DNA of 64,000 nt from Rutpela maculata (GCA_936432065.2 OW386289.2:91571736-91635735), one strand, 5' to 3'; counted from the stretch's first letter, positions 1 to 13,600 are shown. A program made the numbers and translations. Notes: a model not told the origin generated them from the letters alone.

Positions 1-1697
1 AGCCGGATATATACCATTAGGTACCGGCGATTTAAATAGATCAAATGTCGATATGGCCCATCTTAATTTCTCGTGTGTTATCACCTCCGACGCCTTCTTC
101 CAGTCTGCGGCAGTTGCCTCCGATCTGAATTCCGTCGCCGAGGGCTTTGTTTGACAAATCTCTGACCCTGGGAAATGTGCGTCGAGCAAGGGCGGATCTG
201 GACCTTGAGCAAAATTTTTTCATCTTAAAAAATAAAATTTTAAAATGAAAGTTTCTTGAGGGGGGTAATTACCCTATTAAAAAATTTTTTCTTCCCAAAA
301 TTAACAAAAATCATAACATTTTAAAACAAAAGTTGATGATTTACAGAATCTTGGGGGGGGGGGGGGGGTAATTACCCCGTTACCCCCCCATAAATCCGCG
401 CCTGGCGTCGAGAAGACACTCAATTGTCTCACGGTCATTATTTGTGTAAGACCCATCTGGGAGCCTGATATAGTCAAGCCGTGATGATGGGCTTCTTGAG
501 AGCGTTTTGTGTAGTCTAGCTACTGCTGGTAGGTCTTCAATAGTTCCACAGAAGGTCCTCCAGCTCTCTCTCTTCTGCTTGTTTATCAAGCTTTTATACC
601 TTCGTTAGGCAGATCTGTAGATCTCCCAATCAGTCGGTACTTTAGTGCGTGTTGCTCTGTTGAGCAGCTTACTCGTTTCTTTACGCAACCCACTTGGTTC
701 TCTACTCCACCATGGGGCGCTATTTTCTCCTTTGCTTATTTGCAAGGGACAGTTATTTTCAAACGCGGAGTTCATGGCAGTCTGCAGCTGTAGAGCTGCC
801 ACTTCCACCTCTCGCAGGTTTCTTGGTCTACAGGACATGTCCTTCAGGTTCTCCTGTAGGTCCCTTGTATAAGAGATCCAGTCAGTAGACCTGGGATTCC
901 TGTACGTGACGGGTTCAGGTCGGTTCCCTTCCAGGACAAATCTTATGTATCGATGGTCCGATAGAGAGGGTTCCGACGGAACCCTCCAGTCCTTAACTCT
1001 ATTCTCCAGCGATGTGGACGCCAGGGTTAAGTCAATCACTTCTTGTCTTCCTTGTATTACAAACGTAGGGGCACTGCCTCTGTTCGAAATCTCCAGGTCA
1101 GAAGCGTATAGAAATTCAAGTAGCGCCGTGCCTCTCGGGTTGACGTCCGAACTGCCCCACACTGTGTGGTGGGCATTGGCATCACATCCGAGAACCAACG
1201 GCAACTGATTTTCCTTTGCAAATTGTGTTAATTTCTTGAACTCCTCTGATGGAGGTGGGGTAGGTGTGTCATATGGTAGGTATGCCGAACAGACGATTAA
1301 ATCCTCCGACCCACCTTCCTTTATCAAACTCACCCTAACTGCAACCTAGAACAGAAATTTGGCATTAGACATGTATGAAAATTTACGTACACGCAGGTTC
1401 TGGGTCTGTCTTCTGTAGTGCAATAAAAGACATTCCCAGTTCTTCGGTCCAGTCCCTTGATGAGTCCCGGTGAGCCCATGGTTCCTGGATGAGGATGACA
1501 TCCGTTTGCATCGCAGACAGCTGACAACCAATTAGATTGGTTGCCGCCGCACTGCGATGCAAGTTGATCTGTAAGAAATGTATGACTGAAGCAGGGAAAT
1601 TGCCCCTCAAGGAGGAGCCCTTTCCAATTTTCAGCGATTGAAGGGACCCCGTACCCCGTACGGAGCCTCCCGTGATTAGTGTGTTACCTTGGTCCAT
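1..1697 (-). pseudogene. LINE ORF2 remnant (endonuclease + start of reverse transcriptase), I/R1/LOA-like
   Basis: Read on the minus strand from 1697 down to the window edge, this is the N-terminal part of a non-LTR retrotransposon polyprotein. An apurinic-like endonuclease begins with FLQINLHRSAAATNL and DVILIQEPW, continues through CDANAHHTVWGS (a catalytic Asp/Asn/His region) and ends with SLSDHRYI. The linker to the reverse transcriptase follows, and the frame at the left edge reads like the first RT motif (FKSPVPNGIYPA). The copy is dead: there is a frameshift near 1390, in-frame stops near 1344 and near 597, and a MITE inserted at 187-404. The rest of the RT lies outside the window. The clade call rests on motif style only. 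Confidence 0.85.
187..404. mobile_element. hAT-like MITE inside the LINE ORF
   Basis: A 218-bp element flanked by the 8-bp direct repeat gcgtcgag (179-186 and 405-412). Its ends are CAAGGGCGGATC on the left and, on the opposite strand, CAGGCGCGGATT on the right. The interior holds G-rich tracts and A/T runs but no ORF. Removing it with one repeat copy rejoins the LINE frame as LLDAHFPGS. A second copy of the family lies at 31469-31670 in the opposite orientation. An 8-bp duplication with CA(A/G)GG-type ends is typical of hAT elements. Confidence 0.85.
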
Positions 1698-1844
1698 ATG
1701 TGTCCCACGGATAGGCGGGAAAAGAAGTTCGCCCCCACAGAGCCCGCTTGTGGGGGTAAGGCTAGATACTGTGGGATTTCGCCCGGTTTCCCACAGGCAT
1801 CGTTAGAGGTAACCATCTCCCTGTTACCATACAGCCCTCGGCAC

Positions 1845-1912
1845 GATATAGAATGTGTAAAAATTATATTATAAGTTTAGTAAACCGGCGAAGAGTACGT
1901 TTTTGTATACAC
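1845..1912 (+). repeat. 3' fragment of a dispersed repeat also at 9.2-10.4 kb and 56.6-57.3 kb
   Basis: The stretch from gatatagaatgtgtaa to gcgaagagtacgtttt matches 10005-10075 and 57240-57305. Only the 3' end of the family is present here, right after the LINE remnant. Confidence 0.6.
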
Positions 1913-3101
1913 CGTTGGAGAGTGAAAGGTGTGAATATTGTAACACTAAAATATCAAGTTTTTACTACAAAAAATTGCAGATATAGGCGTCTGAAAATAA
2001 GGAGTCCGCCACCTGGTGGTCTATAGTCAAACTAATTATAGGCCTTTCTGTCATTGTTTCTTTAGTGTACGATGATATCAACAATAAGTAAATAATGATA
2101 AACTGAGATGCTAACTTATTAAAAATATGATAGCGTTTAAAGGGGCTACACAAGATACAATTTGCTGGAGCCAACCTAGTCGTTATCCTTTGTAGATTGC
2201 AGGGACAACTCGTGAAAGTTAAGTTGGCACGAAAATGTTCACAGCATACCCTCTTTGATGTAGACACCTTTAACCAGGCGTTGAGAGGGAAAAAGCTGGT
2301 GCAAATAACAGTGGCCCGAGTGGCCCGAGTAGCAATAAACAACAATCACACATTGTAAGTGAAATTTTTGAAATAATTCAGTATATTCATAAAAGTATAT
2401 TTATAAAAGTAATATATACTATTGCACCATGCACTATTATGTTTTACCCCTGAATATTTCTATTTCATATTTTACAAAATACTGTTTCATTTATTTTACT
2501 TAAAGAATTAATAAATATCTTTTTAGTTACCTATATTCAATGTAGGTACCACTAATTTCATGGGTATTTGATCTGACACTTGTTTGTAAATATAGAGCAT
2601 ACACATTTATTAAGTTTTGTGTTGAATATGGGTTGTACCACACAAAATAATATGTCCTGCATTTAAAACATATTCCCCTTCATACACACACTTAGAATTT
2701 TTATACTTTTAGTACTTCCCAAATGTTCCATACATTGCAATATGCTTAACCTAAATGCCACTCATGTTTCCTGAAAAAAAGTGATTTATACTACAACTGT
2801 ACATAAATTTAAAGAAATATTTAAGTTTATTAATATTTAACTAACCAGACACCGTTTATGTCGAAGAAACTGTACTTTTCACGGGAAAAACTAGATAACC
2901 TAAAAAAATATGAATTTTGCTGAATAATACCATTAACATCTTGCAAATCACTTACAACAAAATCTTGCAAACCTTTAGGTCATATATTATTAATGTTATT
3001 AGTTTTAACGCCAAAAATAACAATAAACAGAAAAAAATCGATATAAGTATTCGCCAAATATAAACAAACGGCCTATAATTAGTTCACGAGTTCTCCACTT
3101 T
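1913..3101. other. A+T-rich intergenic sequence, nothing recognised
   Basis: No coding pattern, paired terminal repeat or known domain was found. The open frame at 1965-2345 (minus) has no recognisable motif and is probably chance. Confidence 0.5.
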
Positions 3102-3598
3102 GGCGCTGGCACAGAAGACTAAACAATCAGAATGGAATCTTTCAGGGAGGGGGAAGGTTCGCGCATTTCTAAGCGCGCATCGAATCCCCATATGTTCCTG
3201 GAATAGAATACAGCGATGCCACATTTGGTAGATTGAGAACAACAAATAATCTGGTACTCAATATAGAGTTGCCAGATGTACAAAGAAATCTGATTTGTAC
3301 AATAATTTAGTATTTACATACTTTGTAATTTGAAAATAGATTAAAAAAATCAACAAAATGACAAGTTCAGCATTATGTCAAACCAAGACAACTTTTAGAC
3401 AATTCAGAAAGAGTGATTTTGCAAATTTGATTAAAGTTGAAGATTTGTGCAAAATTAAATTATAAACTCCTAATTGCGACCCTGACTACAACATTACAAA
3501 ATACGCCCCTGATATCTATTCCAACATCTGGAGTTAAATTGTACAAAGGATATGCCGCCAGTTTCCATTCTGATTGTTTAGTCTTCTGTGGCGCTGGC
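3102..3598. mobile_element. MULE-like MITE with 9-bp target duplication
   Basis: A 479-bp element (3111-3589) is bounded by the 9-bp direct repeat ggcgctggc at 3102-3110 and 3590-3598. It has near-perfect terminal inverted repeats of about 26 bp starting ACAGAAGACTAAACAATC. The interior is A+T-rich and non-coding. A 9-bp duplication suggests the Mutator superfamily, but the termini were not compared with any library. Confidence 0.8.
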
Positions 3599-4147
3599 AT
3601 CTTAAATTCAGACGCCTATAGAGGAGTGAAAACATGAAAAATGTGAAAATAGTATTTTTCGTAAAGAAATATAAAATTTTTTTTTCTGGGATTTTTCGAA
3701 TTGGATTAGTATCTACGACCAACTAAAATTTCCGAAAACTATGGCTTGTCTAATAATTTCGCTGGCGCCCTGTATGTATGTATGTAAATAGTAGAAGATA
3801 GAAAGTATTACACCTTATTGCTACCAAAAAATCGATCCAATTTCGTCATGCAGGTGTGATCATTATATAAGCATGTAAACTATGTTTTACAATACATTTG
3901 TTTCTGCAGGAAATCACAAACTAGTTAGAGCCAATAACCTCTCTCGTGATCAGCTGCCCAATCACAAATTGTTTTCAACCAAGCGTGTTATATCTGAATA
4001 ATCCGTGATTGTTGCAGAAACGTACCTGATAATTTTAAAGCAATATATATGTTACTACGGATTTTGATTAAACACACAAGGGTATTCTTATATCTGAAAC
4101 ACTGTAATATTGTTACTAAAACGTAGCAAAAACATATGAGAAACGTT
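3599..4147. other. Unassigned intergenic sequence
   Basis: No gene, paired repeat or domain seen between the MITE and the solo LTR. Confidence 0.4.
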
Positions 4148-4152
4148 ATTAT

Positions 4153-4606
4153 TGTTACATATTTCTACCCCCAGAGACATCTGTGGGAATTCTCTCGAAG
4201 CAACAGAAAGCTGAGTTAGTTGGTTAGTTTAGCAATCAACCCAAAGATGGTGTGCGGTGTGATAAACTAGAAAATTACAGATTGGTTGAGAATGTTCTGG
4301 AGCTCTCATCTTTGGGTATATAAAGGTATGGAGAAACCCAGTGTGGACAGTACAGTTCAGTTAGCAGTGTAGTATAGTTCAGTAGAGACTTTAGTTCAGT
4401 ACACATAGCAAGATCAGAAGGATAAAAGAAGTGATCAAAAGTGACTGAATTATTGAATTATAGTACTGAGTGTGATATTAGTAAAGTAATTAATTGTTGT
4501 AATTAGTACTTAAGTTTATAATCTAGTGTTTAGTGTTACTCTGGTGTTATAATTTCCGGATCCACGATACAGGGTGTTTACAACAGAGGTGTAAACACGT
4601 AACAGT
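4153..4606 (+). mobile_element. Solo LTR (Gypsy/BEL-like)
   Basis: About 454 bp starting TGTTACATATTT and ending near ACGTAACAGT, flanked by the 5-bp repeat attat at 4148-4152 and 4607-4611. A TATA box (TATATAAAG, 4317-4325) is followed by a run of GTTCAGT-type repeats, as in the R region of many insect LTR elements. No second LTR, primer binding site or gag/pol is present, so it looks like a recombined solo LTR. If the LTR ends at ACA rather than AGT the target duplication would not match, so the exact 3' edge is uncertain. Confidence 0.6.
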
Positions 4607-4611
4607 ATTAT

Positions 4612-5852
4612 ACATATAACTTTTAAAAATGGTACATCTATATAGGTTTCATATTTTTTTATAATAATATACATAAATGACGTTCATTTTTCGAATTTCC
4701 ATGTATTTTTTATGCAAATGTAGTACATAATTTATTGTGAAAAACACTGCCTGTGACTCGGAAAATTAGCAAGTTACAAAAAAATTCAAAGAGACAAAAA
4801 ATGTTTAGAAAGCCTCAATGCATACGTCTGAATTTTTTAAAATTTTTAAATTATATATTTTTAAAGCGCTACAATTTCAAAGAAAATGGTAGTTTTTCAT
4901 GTTTTTCCGGAATAACTCGGTGAAAACGCACTTTATAGACAAGTTGAAAATAAAAAAGTCTTGTATTTCGATAATATATTTACCTGAATTTTTTCAGATT
5001 TTTTTCTCAACTTTTACATTTCCCCTCCCCCACTTTTAGGAATTTTCGAGCGGATATCTCAAAAAATATGCAGTTTTCGGAAAAATTCACTAGAGTAAAA
5101 ACATCTTATTTTGGGCCAAAAAAGGTAAATTTATTGTTCCTCTTTCATTTTTGACCTAATTCTACAAGTTATGGAACCCATTATAAAAGGGGTTGTTTTC
5201 TACCCCTTCCGATCATTTTCTACTCTGATATTTTTTCAACTCTTTTATTAATTCATTAACGTCATTACAAACATATTGCACAAGGTTTCATCAAAATCCA
5301 TTCATTAGCACTCAAATTAGATTGACTGGACTATATGCTAACAGCAAATAAGCTAAGCAAACGACGCCAGTCGATTATTCCTTTATCTAACTGCGTATGC
5401 GCTTACATCTGACGTGAATTCAAAATTCTTAATTAAATAAATAATCAATTTCACTATTAAAATGACTTTAGATTGTAAAATAAGAAAATATGAGTCAAAT
5501 AAAATTTAATTTAATAAAGTACTTGAATATAAAATTTTTAAAAACTAGTCCGACCCTATTTTGGTCTCACACGCAGCTGACTAAGCATCTAGGAACGGCT
5601 CTGTATAAGGTTGCCTATTAACCAGAAGCAGGGTCGGATCCAAAATATTGTAAAAATTTTGACCCGCTTGAGGTCGGGGATAATTGTCCTCGCATTTTGT
5701 GTCGCTGTTTTGCATGGTGGTAATCAGAATAAGTTGTAGAATATATAATACTACAGAGCATAGTATTTGGGTAAATTAGACAAATGAATCCTGTGAGGGT
5801 ACAAACAAATTCATCTATATAGGTATGTGAAAACCATTCCCGTGAAAATTAT
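4612..5852. other. A+T-rich intergenic sequence
   Basis: No ORF with recognisable motifs and no clear terminal repeats. It is probably old, decayed repeat sequence. Confidence 0.4.
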
Positions 5853-5860
5853 TACGGGAT

Positions 5861-6699
5861 TAGGGATTGCAATACCGGTTAACCGGTTATCAGGACAAAA
5901 ACACATGACGATAACTACCGGTTATTTTAATTTTTTACCGGTTATTTCGGTAAATTCTGAACTTACAATATGTCACGTATTCAACGTTTCTATTTATGTC
6001 AGTGACTATTATTCACTAAATACAGAGTATCACTCTCCCAACACTGAGCACTTATAACAATAAATAAATAATATTAAAAAAATAAAATCCAAACACCAAG
6101 CAAACACAAGAGAGACATTTTGGCAATATCTTGCAACAGGAAATTGAATATTTCACTGTCGCAAATATCCGTGGAATACATTTAGAAGTATGTTATTACC
6201 AATTCTTATTAACTTATCGACCCACCAATATCGATTGAGGAAGGGCATCTTCAGCTGATGGTATTCTATGCACAAATATCAGACGACTAACAGATATATA
6301 GCTTTGAAAAACTTTTAACAGGCTATTTTTAAAAAATATTGTATTTTTAGATTAGGTATATATTCAGTAAATGCCCTATTTGAGTTTATGTTTATAATTT
6401 TCGTTATTTAAGTTGATATTTTTATTATTTACCGAATAATTGTTTATTTAAATTTATTTCATTTATATTTTTTCCTTTTGATAAAAAACCTTTTGTTTGT
6501 TCATTATATTAAATATACGTGTATAAAAATGTTTTTTGTTAAATTTAGATAATTTTATACATGGAAAAAGACAATTGCTATTTTCGCCACCCTAATCATT
6601 CATTCTAAAAATTACCGGTAAATACCGGTTAACCGCTTATTTACATTTTTATTTACCGATTTACCGGTTATTAAAACTGCCGGTAAATTGCAATCCCTA
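5861..6699. mobile_element. hAT-like MITE with subterminal ACCGGT motifs
   Basis: An 839-bp element flanked by the 8-bp repeat tacgggat (5853-5860 and 6700-6707). The terminal inverted repeat is TAGGGATTGCAAT. Both ends carry clusters of ACCGGTTA/TAACCGGT motifs, the layout expected of subterminal transposase-binding sites. The small ORFs inside have no recognisable domain. The 8-bp duplication and the (C/T)AGGG end fit hAT. Confidence 0.85.
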
Positions 6700-6707
6700 T
6701 ACGGGAT

Positions 6708-7477
6708 ACTGTTAACAACCAACAATATGAATTGAAGTTTTCTCCATGCGTGAATTTGTATGTAACCAAGGAAAACCCTTTTCCGGGTTCTTTTGTCTGA
6801 ACTTTCCTTTGTGAAGAACAAGAAGGATAGTTTGACTTCTCATCGGCGCACTCACGTCTCCCCTCAAAGCAGAATATGAGGAATCCTTATAGTCTACAAA
6901 TCTTAAGTTCGACCGTGGTCCTCCCACCAGTCGAACGAGACACTAGTTATTCTTCATGGAACCAGCCCTTAACTACGCCACTGCTTACTGCAGTTCATGC
7001 GCTGCCAACATCGAATCTGAAAAATTGAAAATTATTTGTAATTATTAATGAGTAATTGATACATCATTAATTTTCTAGCAACAATAAAGTAATCTGACAA
7101 TACCTTGTACAAGCTTTAGATTTAAGAATTGTTTATGATTTACTTAACACACCTACTTATTTATTTAGTGACTAGGGAAATTCTAGATTTCCTCTTAAGT
7201 TGGCATCATCTGATGTAGTTGTGTTGTTGTGTTGCCGATTTCACTTTGATAATTTTGTATCTTGCGTATGCGTTGTGTTGTTGCGTGAACTATTATTTTT
7301 TATCATTTTTAAAAATTGTGGTAACGTTTGTAAACAGTATGTGTTCTATTCTTTTTATAGCAATTTTATTTTAACTGGTTATTATGGACCCTTTTCGTGT
7401 TTACAACATTATTTTGTAATTTAGGTTAGCTGGGGTATTCTACAATGCCTTTTTTATAAATTAATAAGAAATTAAGA
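6708..7477 (+). promoter_or_regulatory. Presumed promoter and 5' UTR region of Gcn5
   Basis: This is the unique stretch between the last upstream transposon and the Gcn5 start codon. No TATA box or initiator stands out, as is common for housekeeping chromatin genes. An in-frame TAA at 7457-7459 closes the reading frame just upstream of the ATG. The real transcription start cannot be placed from sequence alone. Confidence 0.35.
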
Positions 7478-7699
7478 ATGTCTGAGCAAACTAGAGAAAT
7501 GATGGAAACTTCATCTGCAAGTACCACGGAACATCCAAGCCAGGCACAAAAAAGTACAAATTCAAATGTTGCGAATAAACCAGATCAGTATGCTTCACGT
7601 TTAAACAATCTACAAAAAATTCAGCAGAAGAAACAAGCTGTTTTAGCTTTTCCATACAACAAGAAACTGTTAAAACTTGCTGTTTATTCAGAATGCCAG
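7478..7699 (+). CDS. Gcn5: Gcn5 exon 1 (residues 1-74)
   Basis: It begins at the ATG and ends at CAG before the donor gtaaaaa, phase 0. It encodes a Ser/Thr/Gln-rich, probably disordered N-terminus followed by the conserved entry to the PCAF domain (NLQKIQQKKQAVLAFPYNKK). Confidence 0.93.
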
Positions 7700-10600
7700 G
7701 TAAAAAAATTAAGTAGGATAGTGAAAAGTTGGCTAGTACTAGTCTTATAGATAATTATAAAGTTTGAATTTATTATTTTCAATTTCCGGGAAGTGTGAAA
7801 TGATTTTCATTAAATAAAAACACCCAGTATGTAAATTTTTTTTTTTATGAAATCCTAATATCATAATCGGGGACACTGACCGTTGTTAGTTAATTCTAAA
7901 TATCAAGTGCAAGAAGTAGATTTTTTATACCTACTGAAAGCGTTGTACAGTTCGAGTTTATTTATTGTTTATTTAACTGCCAAATCTAGCTGTCATGAAT
8001 TCAGTGTAACTACTGCAAATTTTAGTTAGTTATCTCTTGACTGTTACTGAAATTTGTGCTCGGTGTTCCTTCTTGGTAAAGTAAAAAGGTAACTCATGTC
8101 CTAAATGCCAATCTCTACAGGCAATACTTCACTTTTTATAGTACCCAGTAATGCACATAGAATGTACTTATATCCATGGTAATACCCAGGGCCGTGGAGA
8201 GGAAATACATGCCCGGGGAAAAAATGTGGGCCCCCATTCAAGTGTAATTCGTAAAAAATATATATACAGGGTTCATTAAATATATTAGTTATTTCATTTC
8301 AAAACCGGGCCCCTTAAATGAGCCCGGGCCCGGGGGGAATCGTTCCTTTTCCACACTGACTTTCGTCGGCCTACCTTAATGCTTAGAGACTTAGTTGTTT
8401 AATACTTCCACTTTTGAGTATATAAGCAAATCCTTTTAACCAGGCATAGAACAAGTTGAAATAAGTAAATTTTCGAACCAACCCACTTCGAGAAATAATA
8501 CCTGATCTGCCTATACATTACCTATTTTTTTTCTCAAAAACGGTAGGAGAATGAGAAATGATTTTGACACCAATTGATAGTGCATTAGATTTTGCTCAAC
8601 ACACTTAAGGAAAAAAAATCGGGGAGCCTGCCAACAGTCAGTCATGCATGTTTGGCTATAACTCTAAAAAGGCCCAATAAATAAAAATTTAACAAGATAT
8701 AAAAAATAAAGAACAATATTTTTTCTATCGATTGGTATATCATTTATATAGGTATGTTATTTATTTAAATAAAGCCGCCAGTGGCATATGAAGAAAAAGT
8801 TGCCCATGTAATTGTGTTCGGATCTTAGTTACCTAATAATTTACTATTTTTCTTACAAATTGCGAAAAATATTGATTACGCCCTTTAAAAATTATTTCAC
8901 ATTTTTTGTTTTACCGTTTTTTCTTACCTTGCCTTTGGCAAGAAATATGGGGAGGGCAATCCAGCTGTTATTGGCTGTCACCCAAATGAACCAATAAATT
9001 AGACACTAGATATAAATTATATACCAATAACAGGTAATTTAATATTTTAATTAAATTACCTTTTATTGGTATATACTTAGTTTGTAAATGTTATTTATTG
9101 AAATAGAGTGGCGTTTATAGAAAAACCAGCACATGTACTTAGTTGCATTAAAACCTATTTTTAATAATAGCATATTGAAAATTCAATATTTTCACTATTT
9201 CTTATTCTATAATACATTATCGTGCTTGCAAAAGCACGATAACTTAAGAAAGAAAAGTCCGATTGTATTGAAATTTGGAAAGTAGTTAGTGTAAGCTAGA
9301 GGAAGAACTCTATTGTGTTGAAGAAAATCAATCAGTAAATAAGAAATTTATTAATCATTTAACTTAAAAAAAAAAATTATTTTCTTAATTTTTGTCGCTT
9401 GTACTTCAGTAGAAATCTTGCCCAATGTTATCTCTCTAATATATTTTTTTTGTTCAGTACATTTTACTAATATATATTTCATAATAATATAAGTATCTAA
9501 TGTGTTGAAATATGATTCTCAAAAGATATGTTGTACAGACATTCAATTTTTGTGGTGGTGTGTGATGGTCCAGTCGCTAAAGTTTTGGCAGGCAGACTGC
9601 CAGGGTGGAATTGCTTCGAACGGGTTTTTTCATTGAGTTTTTCCCCTGCCAGCAATCAAAATTTTTTAGTGCTTGTGCGCACGCAAGAACGCAAGTTTCA
9701 GTGTTACATATTACCTGCACCTACCCAGCCCTACATTCACTATGGCGCTACACGTCATCGTTGTCTGGCTGGCTCTGGGCCAGGTTCCGGGGAGGTGCAT
9801 ACTTGTATATGCTTAATTTAAAGAATATATCTGTTTTGCTTTTTTTTTTGCCTTGCAATCCAAAGATCATGTGTTCAAATCCCAGACAGGTTCGATATTT
9901 GTTTTTTCAATTTTTTTTCATATATTTTTTTTTCACAAAGTTGGTATCACAAAATTTAGGATGTCCAAAAACTAACATTATTTACTTACAAGAAAACTGC
10001 GAAGAGTATCCTATAGAATATGTAACAATTATATAAAAAGCTCAGTAAATTGGAGAGGAGTACGTTTTTAGCTTGTTTATATATATTTTTGTTAATGTAT
10101 TATAGAATAAGAACTAGTGAAAATATTGGATTTTCAATATGCTATTATTGCAAGCACGATAACTTAAGAAACGTGACGGACGGACGGATAGACAGATGGA
10201 CAGACAGGACAGACGGACATTTTGAAAGTTGTTCAGAATTCGTTCACTAACACAATGATATGAAATTTTTTTCTCTATGAGTGATATTTACGGTTTTAGA
10301 AATGTGCCGATCAAATACAATATACTCTTAGTTTTTGCGAAGAGTATAATAATGGTGAAATTAAAAAAAAAACATTTAATAGAGAGTAAAATAACTAATT
10401 GGTATATAAATAATGACAATAAAATGTCAAAGAAAATAATCAAACTGCAACACTACGCACGAATTTTGTACATTTCAATTTTTTTAAAAAACATTTGCAC
10501 TTTGGCCTTCAAATTTTGCTCTTCTCATTTTTGGAGGTGGTCTACAGCTCTATCCATAATCCATCCTCATTTGGATGGGCACGGAAGTTTTATGATTAAT

Positions 10601-13600
10601 TGACAGAGCATACCCAAACAAATCCTGATTTTGATAAATATGCCTATTGCTGTGAATTGACAGCATTCAGTGTTGGGGGCAAGTTCTCATACCACCCCGT
10701 TTTTTTGTGCAAATAATTACAATCGATACAGGTCAATATTATTTGTGTTGGAATACTTATCGTAGATGTACCTGAAGTTTGGAACGTTTACTTTCATCTG
10801 AAAAGGAACAATTAATAAAAACTACAAATCGACTTAGGCATACTTACCATGTTTCTGGTAATATTTGCTGGCAACGATATCATCGTTGCCGGCAAATATT
10901 ACCAAAAAAATTGTATGCCTAAGTCAATTAAATTTTCCTTTTCATATGAAATCCGTTCAAGTGAACGTTCGAAACTTCAGGTACATTATAGTAGATTATT
11001 ATGATAAACTTTGAAAGCATTCTTAATTCATTTTTTGGCTGCTTTGGATCTTTTAACCAAATCTATGAAAATGGTAGTGACATGCGAAATGGAATCCCAA
11101 ACTTCCCAAAACTTCTTTTTTCCTTTCCCAAAAGGTGGAAGAAGTGGTGTCACAACCAGTAAGTGAATGGAAAATAGGAGACATTTTCCTTGAAGTTGAT
11201 TAGCAATAGATACGGTTACAAGATGTAAGTTACAGATTATCTCCAGTGCTAAATTCTATGCACATGTCCTCATTTTAATTTTTTGCTGCGGGTTCTTACA
11301 TAGTAAAAAATAGTAAGACAAAATAAGGGTCTTATTCAAAATTTTATACTCTATCATATGGCATCAAGATCATATTTCTCTATCTTCTACCATATTTGAG
11401 AAAAAAATATTTTTATGGGCAGATACAAGTAACCCCTTAGAGGGGGGTGAGTAAGGGGAGCAGGCGTGATTTCTTGAGGTGGGTCTGTTTGAAAATCTAC
11501 TTATTTTAACTTGTTCTATGGATGGTTAAAAGGATTTGCTTTCAGTCAAAAGTGGAAGTATCGAGGTATTTTCGAGCAGTCACTACATCATTAACCAGAA
11601 AGGGAGGTTATTAATAAATCCACGTGATCAGTGCATGCAATAGATCCTATTGTGTTTAAATTTGGAGGGGGTGTAATTCAAAATATTTCTTATGAAGAAT
11701 TATCAAATCATTGTCACTCAATAACATGTGCCGCTTGACACTATTGACAGTTCAATTCTTCATCCTCCTTTCCCGGCCAAGGTGTAGATAATTTTGACTT
11801 CTGTCCAGTACGAGGGGGCAACCGCTGGCGAAATTTTGTACACCTAATACCTATTCTAGAAAAATACCCTTTATTTCCCCTTTAATTCCTTGTAATTCCC
11901 CTAATTCCTCAAATACCTTTATTTCCTCCTAATACCTTAATATTTTCTAGTTTATCTCAGGAACGGTGCACTTTTTGATAAAAATACCTATATACAAAAT
12001 CATTCCTTATAAAATTCGCTATAAAAAACGTCTCTACACTTTTTTCCTAAAATTAATAGTAGCGTGGGAAATAAGGCGCACACATAAGGGTTGGTTCCGG
12101 TCAACACAATAAATTGTAATCTTTACTGTAATCTACTTTAAAGTTCAATACTTAACGCTAAAGCAGTAGGTACTAAAGTCCACCTAAAATTATAATAAAT
12201 GTACCACTTCCACCCCTCCCACCCCTATAAAATAACGCGATTTTTGATGAAGCGAGAATATTGTATACCGGGTGGCTCAGCCGATAGGGATACTGTTGTA
12301 ACTTTTGAATGGGCGAATGGATTTTTTTCAAATTTGGTGTAGTGATATGGGATATAATTTCCAATTATATAATGTAAAGAACCAAAATGGCCGACTTCCG
12401 GTTTCGATTTTACCCGAAAATGAGTTTAAAATACCCACTTTTTGCGAAAAATCCCACACATTGGCAGCCCTAAACAGTAACAGCGCTTACAGCAAGCTCT
12501 AAAATAATGCAGGGACCTTGGGTCGTCTGAGATGCAGTGGGAGAAATTGAAATTTTTTACATTGTGGTGGGGTATAGATATTTATACTTTTCTCGCATAA
12601 AGACAGCTTTGGAAATAGTCATACGGATATTCAGCGAATTATATGACTTGCGCTGATTTCATTTGCGTCTCATTTACCAAAGTGCTATTAATTTTAGGAA
12701 AAAAGTTTATAAGGAATAATTCTGTATATAGGTTTTTTTTATGGAAAAATGCACCGTTCCAGAAATAATCTAGAAAACTTCAAAATGGAGGTGGAAACGA
12801 CGTCCTCTAGGGAATGAAGCTCACAATTTTTGAAACTTTATGAATTTTGTCCGATATATTACAATTTTAACTGTTATATTACTGAAGTATTACAAGACAT
12901 CGTGCAAAGTTTTAATAATGAAAAAGCTAGTCATGGAGAAATTGTAGACGTAGGAGAGCAATTTGTTCTAGCTTTATACAGCTCTACCTCCGCAGAAAAA
13001 AGTCTAGATGTATACAGATTCATGACTTTTAACAAACTTGTTGGTAAAGCGAACAATACTGTAATATTATCAAAACTACCAACAACTTCTGCTGCTGCTC
13101 GGCAACACTCATATCGCGTTTTTTACCAAATTCAAACATGGAAAAACGTTGCGCTAGAAGCTACTGATTGGGGATGGAAAAAAGTAGGCTGTATATTAAC
13201 CCAAACTATGACAGTAAAAGAACCGGCTCCCGAATCTGTTTTAACACTAATTTCTTGTTCATGCAAATTAGGGTGCAAAAACAAGTGCAGTTGCAGAAGA
13301 GCAGGCTTACGTTGCTCCACAATGTGTTACCATTACCACGGACAAGCATGCATGAATGTCGAATCTATGGAAGACGATGAAGATTAATTAACGTAGGTAA
13401 CCTTTTGATAATTAGTGGATTCGGCCTACAGGGGACACCACACGCCAAGTACTTTACCTCTAGGGTGGCGTGGAAACAAGTACAATATACAATATTTTCG
13501 CTTCTTTAAAAATCGCGTTATTTTATAGCGGTGAGGGTGGAAGTGGTACATTTATTATAATTTTAGGTGGAGTTTAGTAGCTACTGCTTTAGCGTTAAGC

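Noticed and set aside
8188..8375. A hAT-like MITE with CAGGGCCG end and C/G-rich interior
   Set aside because: The ends are only loosely alike and the 8 bases on each side do not match, so it was not listed as an element.
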